Program-made: the position numbers and the translations under genes
Shown: piece by piece, positions 1-11,230 of the stretch
Layout of the letters: each line of letters begins with the position of its first letter
Position numbering within the stretch: the stretch's first letter is position 1
The notes under the pieces: model-generated
The model's input: the letters and a program-made list of their open reading frames with translations, nothing else
Databases searched by the model: none
Told to the model about the DNA's origin: nothing
Assembly: GCF_905171765.1 (NCBI RefSeq)
Contig: NC_053392.1
Span: 395,464,119 to 395,528,118 of the forward strand
Origin: Bufo bufo
Lineage: Eukaryota; Chordata; Amphibia; Anura; Bufonidae
Direction: 5' to 3'
DNA length: 64,000 nt

Positions 1-1989
1 GATCCTGTACAGGGTTATCCACTGCATAAACAAAAAGTGTGAGGGTAACAACCACAAGTCAATGCTATCTTTCTATTAAGGTATGGGGAGAGCATCAAGA
101 CATAGTCCAATGTGTGTGATAAAGTGTGTGATAAAGTAATAGAAAATTAATGTGTAATATATCTCTATGTACTCTAAATAATAGATAAATGTGAAAAACA
201 TGAATTCTTAGGATGGCCAGAATATTTTGGTGATTATTTCAGCTCAACAGTATCCCATTTCCTGATTATCCTCTTTCTGTTCTGTTGCTTCCTCATATAT
301 AATATCTTCGTGGCAATAGTTACTGACAGCATCAGGCCTTGTTGAATGATTTCTTTAAAAAAATCTTTTGTGTCTGACTCCTGGATTCGCTGTCTACCAA
401 GTATAATTGATTCGATCAAGCTGCATGTCAGTTACATCCAAAATGAGACCATGCATCTTCTCTCAGTGAATGCTTGACAGTGAGATCTGCAGCATTAAAC
501 TTTAGAAGCCATTTTTCGAAGGTCAATCTAAATTGGCTTCCTCAGAATGTTCCAGCAAGTTTTCAATGCAAGGGATCAACTTCAGCTCAGTCCTTAAAAT
601 TAGAACTCTAGCATCTATATACAGTATACCTTTGCCAAAAAGTAATAATAATGACTTACAATGAGATAATATGCAGTCAATAACATTTACATGACATAAG
701 TTATATCGATGACAATAAAAAATTACGTTTTCGAATAAATAAACCTTTGTCCCAGTACAAAAATAGCCATATGCACAGATTATAAAATGTAGACATAAGC
801 ATCTAGTCTAAGGTAAATCCAGGTTACAATATTAGATAAAGAGCAGCACGTTACACTGTTCATTGGCTTACCTGGAATGTGTCACAAAAACATGGTGTGA
901 ACATAGCCTAAAACAAATGAATGGGTTTGCATTTATTGTTTTATTTGACACAGTTGTTAGCACAATGGACAAAATAGCTTAAATTTTAAATTAAAACACA
1001 TCGGGATGTAGCTTCCTTAACTGAGGAGTGTAGGAGTTTGTAGACAGCGGTAGCTGCTTAACTGAAGGTCCTGGGGCCAAATGGTTTGAGATGAAAATTT
1101 TTCAGACTTTTTTTTATTAGTCAAAATAATTATTATATCCATCAAAAGAGGGGTATAATGCTTCCTATATTCTTTTCTTCCCCTTAAAGTAATTATACAG
1201 GACTTTATCATGATCTACTCTTAGAATAGGCCAGCAATATTATATTCAGGGGTTCATTCAAATCAATAGGACTGAACTGTAATACAACACACAGCTACTA
1301 TTGAAAACATGGAGCCCCAAAGGGGAGAAGTGTTGGGCCCTCATTGACCTAATATTAATGGCCTGTCCTAGTCCATCAATATGAAAGTGTCAGATGATCC
1401 TACCAAGAGACTCCTTGTTTTAGAAGAATCTGCACCGCCTTAAAATAGGTTCACACATGCAGTTTTGATGTGGTTTTATCTAAAGAAGGAGTGGATCATA
1501 AAACATTGAACACTACACAGGTAAGAATTGTTCCTTAGGCGGGATGCACTCCAGTGTTTAGATCTGTTCTTCGTGTAAGATTTTTAGAAGTTTTTTTATT
1601 GGCCAAAGGTTTGCGACTAGATGTCTGCTATTAGTCATTTTGTAAAGTATCCGTTTGTGTTATTTAATTTGTATTTTCGACTCTAGTGTTTCGGACGCTC
1701 TGTCAATATTGAAGAACTTACCCCCAAAGACATAGGGGCGAAATTATTATTTTATGCCAGTCTATGATTATCCCTGCGATGCTGGAAGACGTGCCTCGTC
1801 ATAAATTAAGCACTTCTCCAGCAGTAATTACGTCTAAACTGAAATCTATGCCAGCCCATGACTGGCGTAGATTTAGGTCTTCTTTTACTCCAGAAAACTA
1901 GTGTAAAAAAGATAACTAGGCCCTCTCCACCCCACACCATTCCACCTTTTCAGGAAAGAAAGTAGTGACGGTAGAGGAGAAACACCACT
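1..1989. other. Low-repeat AT-rich DNA, no gene seen
   Basis: No open reading frame here resembles a known protein; the longest are about 60 codons and sit in AT-rich sequence. From about 1720 to 1930 there is a degenerate repeat with opposed copies of a 'tctatgccag...actggcgtaga' motif, similar in style to other short inverted-repeat elements in this window. The rest shows nothing I can name. Confidence 0.5.
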
Positions 1990-2400
1990 TGCACAAAAAG
2001 TTCTGTGCACGTGACTAGTGTTCATCGAGCATGCTCGGTCGAGCACAAGTTCATCTCATCACCGCGTGTGCTCGAGACAGTGTATTTAAATGTAATTTAG
2101 CATCTATTTCTGAAAAGTTTCTGCTGGGATTTGAACTCCCAAACTCCTTGTACATTAGAGGCAAGGGCCTTATCCACTCAGCTATAAAGCTGAATGCTAA
2201 ACTGTGCCCGAAAAACCTCATAGAAGTTTCTGATGTAGTGAGTATTCCCATTCAGCAGAAGACTTATTTTATATTTCTGTGCAGGCTAACATGTAGTTCT
2301 ATAATGAAGTGGGTAAAGTCCTTACCTGTAAAGGTTGGGAGTTTTAATCCTGGCAGAAACATTTCAGAAATGTTTATATGTATAAAAGTTTTTAGCCATA
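1990..2400. repeat. Head-to-head pair of tRNA-like SINE modules (unit 1)
   Basis: Two tRNA-like modules point away from each other. The left one is on the minus strand: its A-box-like TAGCTGAGTGGATAAGG lies at 2169-2185 and its B-box-like GGGAGTTCAAATCCC at 2126-2140. The right one is on the plus strand with B-box-like GGGAGTTTTAATCCTGG at 2337-2353. Both are followed by the tail 'cagaaac.tttcagaaat'. The same two-module unit recurs in inverted orientation at 3780-4215. The left flank carries cgagcac-type motifs also seen beside the copy near 57.8 kb. A tRNA-derived SINE origin is inference from the boxes and their spacing. Confidence 0.6.
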
Positions 2401-2450
2401 ATATATTTGCATATATTATATATTTTGAATATAAAATATATTATAATATA

Positions 2451-3389
2451 CAGTACAGACCAAAAGTTTGGACACACCTTCTCATTGAAAGAGTTTTATT
2501 TATTTTCATGACTATGAAAATTGTAGATTCACACTGAAGGCATCAAAACTATGAATTAACACATGTGGAATTATATACCTAACAAACAAGTGTGAAACAA
2601 CTGAAAATATGTCATATTCTAGGTTCTTCAAAATAGCCACCTTTTGCTCTGATTACTGCTTTGCACACTCTTGGCATTCTCTTGATGAGCTTCAAGAGGT
2701 AGTCCCCTGAAATGGTTTTCACTTCACAGGTGTGCCCTGTCAGGTTTAATAAGTGGGATTTCTTGCCTTATAAATGGGGTTGGGACCATAAGTTGCGTTG
2801 AGGAGAAGTCAGGTGGATACACAGCTGATAGTCCTACTGAATAGACTGTTAGAATTGGTATTATGGCAAGAAAAAAGCAGCTAAGTAAAGAAAAACGAGT
2901 GGCCATCATTACTTTAAGAAATGAAGGTCAGTCAGTCAGCCGAAAAATTGGGAAAACTTTGAAAGTAAGGGCTATTTGACCATGAAGGAGAGTGATGGGG
3001 TGCTGCGCCAGATGACCTGGCCTCCACAGTCACCGGACCTGAACCCAATCGAGATGGTTTGGGGTGAGCTGGACCGCAGAGTGAAGGCAAAAGGGCCAAC
3101 AAGTGCTAAGCATCTCTAGGAACTCCTTCAAGACTGTTGGAAGACCCTTTCAGGGGACTACCTCTTGAAGCTCATCAAGAGAATGCCAAGAGTGTGCAAA
3201 GCAGTAATCAAAGCAAAAGGTGGCTACTTTGAAGAACCTAGAATATGACATATTTTCAGTTGTTTCACACTTGTTTGTTATGTATATAATTCCACATGTG
3301 TTAATTCATAGTTTTGATGCCTTCATAGTCATGAAAATAAAGAAAACTCTTTGAATTATAAGGTGTGTCCAAACTTTTGGTCTGTACTG
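2451..3389 (+). mobile_element. Internally deleted Tc1-like element, copy 1
   Basis: Terminal inverted repeats start CAGTACAGACCAAAAGTTTG and end with the complement; a TA dinucleotide flanks each side (2449-2450 and 3390-3391), as expected for Tc1/mariner. Inside, a short N-terminal piece (ATG at 2863, MARKKQLSKEKRVAIITLRN, stop at 2977) is joined to a C-terminal piece with the SPDLNPIEMVWGEL motif. That motif carries the third catalytic acid (E). The middle, with the first two catalytic aspartates, is missing. The C-terminal frame also has an in-frame TAG near 3117 where the copy at 34338 has TGG. It cannot encode an active transposase and could only move in trans. It sits between the two arms of a short AT-rich palindrome. 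Confidence 0.92.
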
Positions 3390-3477
3390 TATGTAAATAT
3401 ATTATGGCTAAAAACATCAGTAGTAGTTTCCCACATATTATACATTCATATATATCAGAAGTATGATTTTATCTATA

Positions 3478-3660
3478 GCTGGACAAAGGCTCCATAGAGA
3501 GAGCTGAAACGTTGCTGCTGGTTGGGTGAATAAACCTTCCACTTTTTTCACAAACTTGGAGTGCTGCCTTCGTTTTTGCTGTATGTCTACAATCTGGACC
3601 TTGGTCACAGGTCTTATAAGGAGGACTTTTTGCACCCACATTTATTTTTTTGAGTGCTGC
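3478..3660 (+). repeat. Penelope-like element terminal fragment
   Basis: The stretch contains ggacaaag, a GCTC/GAGC hairpin and tgaaacgttg (3481-3512), then 'gggtgaataaacc'. This matches the organisation at three other PLE-associated sites in the window (27605, 44421, 45573). No coding part of the PLE is attached here, so this is a terminal scrap. It abuts a TA microsatellite on the right. Confidence 0.5.
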
Positions 3661-3675
3661 TTCTTTTCTTTTCTC

Positions 3676-3679
<4 letters not shown>

Positions 3680-3712
<33 letters not shown>
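3680..3712. repeat. (TA)n microsatellite
   Basis: An uninterrupted run of alternating T and A of about 30 bases, directly after the pyrimidine-rich end of the PLE-type fragment. Confidence 0.95.
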
Positions 3713-3714
<2 letters not shown>

Positions 3715-3779
3715 TAATTAGTAGTAATTTATTTAGTGCCATAAATTTTTTACAATTACTAAAAAGAATATAAAATTTA

Positions 3780-4215
3780 ATCTCTATTTCTGAAATGTTT
3801 CTGCCAGGATTTAAACTCCCAACCTTGTACATTAGAGGAAAGGACGTTAACAACTACACTATAGAGCTACATGTTAACCTACACAGAAATATAAAATGTC
3901 TTCTGCTGAATAGGAATACTCACTATATCAGAACTTCTATGTGGTTTTTATGAGACAGTTTAGGATTCAGCTTTATAGCCGAGTAGATAAGGTCCTTCCC
4001 TGTAATGTATGATGTTGGGAGTTCAAATTCTGGCAGCAACCTTTCAGAAATTAGATTTAAATACACTGGGGTGTACCCAAGCACTGATTCCATATATGGA
4101 TGTAGCTATATATGGAATCAGAGCAGGGACTCCTAAGCTGAAATAGAGTCCCAACACCCTCCCCTCTTCAGAGCAGGGGGTGTCTGGGGTTCTTCCATTG
4201 TGCTTGGTAGAACAC
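3780..4215. repeat. Head-to-head pair of tRNA-like SINE modules (unit 2)
   Basis: This unit is the reverse complement arrangement of the one at 1990-2400. A minus-strand module has its B-box complement at 3804-3820. A plus-strand module has an A-box-like TAGCCGAGTAGATAAGG at 3976-3992 and a B-box-like GGGAGTTCAAATTCTGG at 4017-4033. The spacer between them (about 3870-3970) is the reverse complement of the unit 1 spacer. After the plus module comes 'gatttaaatacactg', then a palindromic 'atatatggaatcagagcagggactcc' block that recurs at about 57,600-57,740. Confidence 0.6.
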
Positions 4216-4351
4216 CCGAGCATCGTTAAAAGTCATGAATGGTTTTGTGACTTTTTTCCACCAGAAAACTAGCATAGGGGGAAATGGCAGATTCTCCCCT
4301 CCATACTTTGTAGCAAACACTGCATCAAAAAGCTGCCCCAGTACTGTTGGG

Positions 4352-4605
4352 TAGAGATGAGCAAGTCAATTATAAAGTAATCGAATTTGACCTGAACTTT
4401 GTAAAAAAAATCGAGTTGCATCTAAATCCAAGTTTTTGGGTGAGAATATTGTTGGGGAAAGAGAGAGCGAGAAAGAAAGAATAAAGAAGTGAGAGACTAG
4501 AGAAAAGTCCAATTTGAGGACCTTCAATCAATTCTGAACCAAATCAAATTGGTCGACTGATTCAGCCAAATCAAACCCAAATAAAATTTTATGTGCTCAT
4601 CTCTA
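4352..4605. mobile_element. hAT-type MITE with TAGAGATGAGCA ends
   Basis: The 254-bp element starts TAGAGATGAGCA and ends TGCTCATCTCTA, a perfect 12-bp terminal inverted repeat. The interior is AT- and purine-rich and non-coding. The flanking octamers do not match, so the hAT assignment rests on the TIR being shared with better-supported elements at 22126 and 41814. Confidence 0.65.
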
Positions 4606-4697
4606 CTCAAAGGACTTATGTGGTTTTTATGTGGTCTTACCTGGAATAATAGATACAGCCCATAGCCATAAGTGGTACTGTTTCTGGAAAAGGTAGA

Positions 4698-5572
4698 TGT
4701 CACGGCGGGGAGTGGGGGAAACCCCCCACTGTGCAGTATCAAAGGGATAACGGGTAGCTGCTAGGCCAGGACGCCGGGATCAGGGAGCAGGTCACCTCCT
4801 AATGCGTCCCTAATTCTGACCCTGACTCCTAACCGTATGAGCCAACCCAGATGGTAGGAGGGCTCATAATCTGGAACCTCGGGGCCCTACTAACCCTCAG
4901 GAAATCCCTGGACTAGGAGCAGGGAAAGACGACCTGTTCCTCCACAACACGGACAAACAGGAGTCTCCACCGGCCAAGCTGCAAGGAGAGGGGAACACAT
5001 ACAGCTATAGAGATGGCAGGTAAGCGAGACTAGTAACACACTTACCTGCCACAGACACACTGACTGGAACCCGTGCACAAGTGCTGGTGTCCACACCAAC
5101 ATAAAAAGGACACAGCACACACCACAACCACACAGGAACCCAGGACAACCATAGCTGCAATAAACGTGAGACACCATAAAAACATCTAACATCTATGACC
5201 ACAAGGGTGGCCCTCACTGGACAGATGGAATATGAAGACCAGGAGGATAGCTCCAGCATACACCATGGCTGGAGTACCCCCCAGCTTCAGGTATCCAGCA
5301 GAGGCTAAATAGCCCAAGCAGCCACACCGACATAAACCAAGTGTTAACAAAACACTAGGAAGGGAGATAACCCTTCCAACACCAGACAAAGGAAGGAAGC
5401 CACTTAAAGGGGAAGTGCACACACAAGCAAACTAAGCCACACGTTACCACCGGCAACAGCATGCAATCACCCAGAAGGCCGAGACACTGCCACTGCATGC
5501 TCACACAGCAACACGTTGCCGCGGGCAACCGCAAGTGTAGCAACAGTGCCATTATGCTAACAATATGTGACA
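4698..5572 (+). mobile_element. Solo LTR with 5-bp target duplication
   Basis: An 875-bp unit begins TGTCAC and ends GTGACA, so it has canonical TG...CA termini. It is flanked by the identical pentamer GTAGA (4693-4697 and 5573-5577). It is more GC-rich than its surroundings. An AATAAA at about 5157 fits a plus-strand polyadenylation signal, so the orientation is a guess. No internal retroviral or gypsy coding sequence is attached, which points to an LTR-LTR recombination product. Several overlapping minus-strand frames of 78-100 codons lie here, but they resemble no protein I know. Confidence 0.75.
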
Positions 5573-5577
5573 GTAGA

Positions 5578-6685
5578 GCCTTATTTCTAATCCCAGACAA
5601 CCACTTTAAGGTTCTTAGAATCCTCTTCTTCATTTTGTAATACCTGTTATGACCATCTTGTGAGAGGACAGCTCAACCAGTGGTTTAGAGAAGCAAGTAT
5701 AATGAGGGTCATTTTCATAGGATGATCTACCCTAGAAAATTATTAGAAAATATACAGAGAATGGACAACATAAAATGCTAACATTGTGTGATCATGATAA
5801 TTTGCGCATACTAATTTCCTTGCATCATTTTGAACAGTCCTTGTAGCTGGATTCAGGATAAAGTAATCTTCTTTGCTATATTTGTATAGTCCTGGAGTTC
5901 CACCATTCTTCTTAATATATAGGTACATAGTCTAGCTTCACTGGTCAGACTCCCAGTATTGCTGCTATGTAGATTTGCAGTTAAATGATTATTTTACACT
6001 CTGTTCTGACCAGAATTGCATGCCGAATATCAGTCCCAGCAGGATATTCCTCCCTGTACTCGTCACACTGCACAGTTTAACAAACACAAGGTGGTAATGG
6101 GGGTTTTATAATTTTGGGCACATTAGTGATCTAAAAACAAGAACTCTGCTACTTTGCAAATGTACTTTTTTCTTTATAGCTGAACAAATATAAAAATACA
6201 TAAAGCTTTGAGTTTTTTAACATTATCTGCAAAAGAATATATTCTGCAACAGGAAACTGATTCATCCATTGTCCCATTAAACCTCTTTAATGCATATTGT
6301 GTATACACAATGCCTATTTTACACGTATTATGCTAACAATATGTAAATTAGCACTTCATTAATAAACATGGGTCGGTCAAGACATAAATCTATAGCACAC
6401 CAATTGTATGCATTCCCCAACTAATCATTTAAGCACTCATGCTTGCAAAAAAAATAATGCTACTACATATTCATTAAATATATTTCTACTTCTGATAATG
6501 TCCTGTTTTCAGAAAGGGGGCAGAATATCCTCGAATATGGAAAACTGCTTACACTTACACTTTGACACTTCAATTCCATAGAGAATAAATAAGAAGTAAA
6601 ATTGCAATGGTGGTGCATATTCTAGGTTCTGGTTACTAAGCATTAACCAATTAATGACCAAAGTGTTCTGGTCCTTAATGACTTT
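5578..6685. other. AT-rich low-repeat DNA
   Basis: No gene or clear element. One oddity is an 18-bp exact copy of the LTR's last bases at 6327-6344, reported as a finding. Confidence 0.5.
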
Positions 6686-7157
6686 AACCCCTTCAAGACA
6701 AGCCATTTTTCAACTTAAAAACCAGCCCAAATTTTGGAAATCTGACACGTGTCCAAGCTTATTCAAGCAATTCACAAATTACAAAAAATTTGGAAAAATG
6801 TAGTCCAATACATGCTCACAGTCTGCCTGTGAGGACCACTCTGTGAGATGGGTCTCACAGGCTTTAGTACATAGTAGACCCCAAGGCCTTTACTAAGCTT
6901 GAGGTTGCTATGGCAGCCATCGGCCCCCCTCTCACCGCAGCACAGGGGGCTGATGGAGAGGCAGGGGGAGCCTCCACCCTCCGCGATCCTCTTATATGCC
7001 GTGGTCAGCATTGATCACAGCATATAAGGGGTTAAACCGCCATCATCGCTGTAACTAGCAGGGGCCCGATCATCATGATGTACTAGTATGTCAGTTTGTG
7101 TGAAGTTACTTCCTGCTGTGATGTATTATACTACGTCATATGTTGCCAAGAGGTTAA
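6686..7157. repeat. Repeat with 'TTAACCCCTT' ends and a run of small palindromes
   Basis: It starts 'tttaaccccttcaagac' and ends 'ttgccaagaggttaagg', so its ends are inverted. The middle has opposed 'cctgtgag' and 'ctcacagg' words and 'ccgtggtcagcattgatcacagc'. The same start and some of the same palindromic words occur in the repeat at 54.85-57.4 kb, so these are probably related. Class unknown. Confidence 0.45.
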
Positions 7158-8096
7158 GGGCCCTTACTTTTTTAATTGTTTGGACTATGAAGCAATTTTT
7201 TTTTCTTTTCAATTTCTTGTCATAGAAATATATTTTCCTTATAGTTTCCTTAGTTTTATTAGAAGTCAAGTGTTTAAAAATAAACTAGAATATATAGTTC
7301 TTTATAATAAACTTAGAACTGCCTATTTCATTATGATTTTTTTGATAATGATGGCGATGGTTCGCGTTAGTGCCTTCATTTGTATTTTATAGTAGAATTT
7401 TTTTCTTGTCATTATAAAAATATAAAATAGTTCATGTAGTAACATTAGTTACTGATAGAGTTGGTCTGGTTCTGCTTGGACCCAGCAGCTTTGCTTTACC
7501 AGGAGGCAACCAACGACCACAGTCCTCAATGAGCACTAGGTAAATTGTAGTTGAGAAGATAGAAGCGGTTATAAACTATTTCTCTCTTCTCCTCTGGGTT
7601 AGTTACTGTCTCTGACAGCTAGGGAATCGATCTGCTCTTGCTAGATTTCAGGAGCAAGAGCTTTACACATGCTGTATATTTACAATGGTGCAGGTTTAAA
7701 GCTGAGCACCATGCGCTGTACATATGCGGCGGTTGGTTATAAATAGGTTAAGATAACACACTTATTGAAGTCAAAGAACAGAAATAGTAAATAATGTAGT
7801 GCACCTTAAGGAGAATAAGCGATGGTATTCCCTCATGCGCCATATTGATTACTGTGCGCCCCTGGCCTAGGATCTAGGTGTTACTTCAACTTCAGCACTC
7901 TATATAGTTATATTCCTGACCATGTTGTACATACTTAATTGTTATCTATGACACATACTTCTATATACACTATATTAGTGGATTTAGTTAGCTTTTTCTC
8001 ACTTTCACCTCTTTCACCTCTTTGGTGACTAAGCTGTAGTGAATAAAATTTACTTCTTATTCATGGAGTAACATGACATTGTGTAAGTGAGTCTTC
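7158..8096. other. No feature recognised
   Basis: AT-rich DNA without a recognisable gene. The 98-codon frame at 7096-7392 is low-complexity and shows no domain. Confidence 0.4.
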
Positions 8097-8566
8097 GGCT
8101 ACTATCACACTAGCGGCAAGGAACTCCGGCAGGCTGTTTCGGTGGATCCGTGCTGCCGCTTGTGCATGCGTGTCTCTGGACTACCGCTCGGGCCCCATTG
8201 ACTATAATGGGGGCGGGCCAAAGTTTCGTCGGCAGCACGGCAAACATGCCGAGAGGCGGCCAGGATAAAACTTTGACATGTCATAGTTTTATTCCGACCG
8301 CCTCTCAGCATGTTTGCCGTGCTGCCGCAGGAACTCCGGCCCACCCCCATTATAGTCAATGGGGCCGGAGTTGTAGTCCGGAGACACGCATGCACAAGCA
8401 GCAGCACGGATCCGCCGAAACAGCCTGCCGGAGTTCCTTGCCGCTAGTGTGAAAGTGGAGTGGTAGTCCGGGAGCACCCGTGTACTAGCGGCAGCATGGA
8501 TCCGACAGGCTGTTTACCTGCCGGAACAGCCTGCCAGAGTTCCTTGCCGCTAGTGTGAAAGTAGCC
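8097..8566. mobile_element. Harbinger-type MITE, copy 1 (large foldback)
   Basis: Starts GGCTACTATCACACTAGCGG and ends with its near complement, 'gtgtgaaagtagcc'. Inside is a palindrome with arms of about 165 bp centred near 8279, followed by an extra 110-bp repeat of the right end. Because of the palindrome, the two strands carry near-identical 100-codon frames; these are not genes. The flanking triplets (TTC, TAA) are degraded compared with copies at 29488, 37308 and 54236, which have clear TTA duplications. Confidence 0.7.
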
Positions 8567-9075
8567 TAAGTAATTCATTGCATGAGAGGCTTATTCATCT
8601 GTGTAATGAACATAAGAAACACTAACAATACTTGTACCAATTTTTGCCAAATTAAAACCTATTCCACTACTGTTTTGGGCAGATGTTAATGGAGCAATTG
8701 GAACTCAGATTTTTGTTTGTCTTCTTCTGAGTAAAATAGTTATACTGTGCAAGTCCATGAACTAGAACATGGGTGATAAATAAAAACATGAACACTTAAT
8801 GGGAACTACATCTTACCTTATCAGTATTCTGATTAATGAGTATTCCTTGCCAAGTTTACAAGCTTAGCATCACATAATTCATATGTTTATTGTTATACAT
8901 TTGTATATTTTAAATTTAATTAGATATACGGTATATTATAGACATCTGTGAGTGAAAATAAAATCTCCAGGAGTTCTCAAAATCCCAATTAACTTACATT
9001 ATGCTCTTCTTTGTTGCAGTTTTCAGTGCAGAATCTGCAACAAATCAACAATGTATAAATAGGGCCAAAGGTAAC
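8567..9075. other. AT-rich spacer
   Basis: No gene or repeat boundary recognised. Confidence 0.4.
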
Positions 9076-10539
9076 TAGTGATGGACGAACATCGACCGGG
9101 ACGGTTCGCAAACGCGATCGCGGCGGGCCCCATTCACTTTAATGGCAGGCGAACCTGAAAAACCTTCAGCTCATATTTGCAGCTACCAAATACTTAGTAG
9201 AAGTGTACAAATAGTCCCACAACATGGACAGTGACATACTAGAGGGGGATCAATGACAAAAATTCCAACAAAAAATATGTATCCTAATCAGGGGACATTT
9301 TTATGCGTCTTAAAGGGAAATTCTCTGAAATGTGCCCTGTTGGAGCCTAGAAAGTTTTTATTTTAGGCCACAGGAGTACGGGCCTTAAAAATTAGGCATT
9401 CACCTGACATAAAATAAATTCTGATTATGTGGCTCGAGGTTCATTATGCAGTCAATGGAATTTTTTTTTACTGTAGGCCACTGGACTACAGGCCCCAAAC
9501 ATTAGGCATTCACCAGACAGAAAAGATCAAGTGATTATGTGACCAGAGGTATATTACACGGTCAATGGATATCAATTTTACTGCAGGCCAGTACAAATAC
9601 AGGTCAAATACATATGTTTAAAAGAACTAAAAATATAAAATTGGAATAAAAACATGGCTAACAAAATCCCCCCCTTGAAAAAAAAACCCTAATGATAATA
9701 GTTTAAATTCGATAACATGTGCTCGTCACTGGTGTTGAATTCCTCCGAGGCCCCAACTACTAGGCATTCACCGGTGTCTTACTCCGGCAAAGAGGGATCA
9801 AGAATTGTCCTGCACGAGTGTCCAAAAATTATTCTTACCCATACTTATACATACAAGTGTTAATTGTCATAAGAAAGAGTAGCTTGTTCTGAACAAGCCT
9901 GAAAAAATTCTCCCTTTTAATTAGAAGCAACAGCACTACAGTGTGGCTGTGTAAAGGGTAGGATAAATGTGGCATGTGGTCCACAATAATAGCAACAGTA
10001 GTAGTGGTAATGATAGTGGCAGTAGTGGTAATGGAAGTTGCAGTAGGAGAATTAGCAGCAGGGAGTGGCAGCTGTGGAGGCGGCAGTAGCAGCTATAAAG
10101 GAAGGAACATGATGATAGGCAGGTAGACAGCAGCAGTGGCATGATTATGGCAGCGGCAGCCATAAGGTATGGAACTTTATGGAAAGCAGGCAGACAGCAG
10201 CAGTGGGATCATGGCGGAAGCAGCAGTAGCCATACAGCATGGTCTGTCGGTGGAATGTGAAAATCCTCAAGGATCCTTGCCTCGTTCATTTTGACAAAAG
10301 TGATTTTTTGTACAATGGTGACAACTTTGTCTGGGTGTCAGGATGCAACCTGCTGCACTAAAAACCCTTTCTGAGATGACATTGGAGGCTGGACAAGACA
10401 GCACAGAGAGAGCAAATTGGGCCAGTTCCAGACACTTTCCAATCTGCCTGTCCAGAAGTCCATGGGGGTCAGGGAAAGGAGTATGTTCCAGGGAAAGGCC
10501 ATAGCCATTTAGAAAATGAGACAATTTTAAACAACTTTT

Positions 10540-11230
10540 TAGAAAAAATGGATAGCTCAGCAGATATATTATACAGCAGAGTTAAATTTTGGTTAAGGCA
10601 CAGAACTGCGCCCCATTTTCATAACAACGAGACAATTTTTATAGACACCTGTCAGGCAAAAAATACAACTGATAGCATACAGAAGAAATACATTTTAGAG
10701 AAGAAATACATTTTTGGGTGAAGCCACGGAACTCCTCCGCTACGGACATTTAGCCAAAAGTCTCAGTGACTGGATATGGCAAACACTGTGGCAAATGGCA
10801 TAAAGAAGTATTCAATTTTACAGAAGCATTCAATTTCAGTGAAGACACAGAACTATGCCACTACGGACACCTGGCCAAAAGTGACAAGATAAGGCAAAAA
10901 CTGCAGCTAATGTCATAAAGAAGAATTCCATTTAAAAATGCCATTTACATTTTGACGAAGGTGAGGAATTGCAACACTATGGACACCTGGCCAAAAGTCC
11001 AACTGATGGAATATAGCAAAAACTGTGGCTGATGACATAGAGAAGATTTACATTTTACAAAATGGATAACATTTTGCTGAATGAGTGGAACTACAGTATG
11101 TAACTATTAGAACATGGGCAAAAGTTGACTGACGGGTCAGCAACTGTAGCTGACGGCATACAGAAGGGATACATTTTTGAAAACAATTACATTTTGGGGA
11201 AGCTGCAGAACTATGCCACATTTTCCACAG
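10540..11230. repeat. Tandem repeat, about 120-bp units
   Basis: Roughly five imperfect units each contain 'acatttt...gaactatgccacta.ggacacctggccaaaagt...actgtggctgat.gcata.agaag'. The array lies where the transposase core should be. Confidence 0.75.

Noticed and set aside
2126..2200. Possible true tRNA gene
   Set aside because: The A and B boxes are good but the module lacks a credible anticodon arm and acceptor pairing, and it occurs in several diverged copies; a SINE is more likely.
8105..8452. Two near-identical 100-codon frames on opposite strands
   Set aside because: They are produced by the palindromic MITE, not by genes.
10540..11230. CRISPR-like spaced repeats
   Set aside because: Units are about 120 bp, imperfect throughout and without conserved short repeats plus unique spacers; the genome is clearly eukaryotic.
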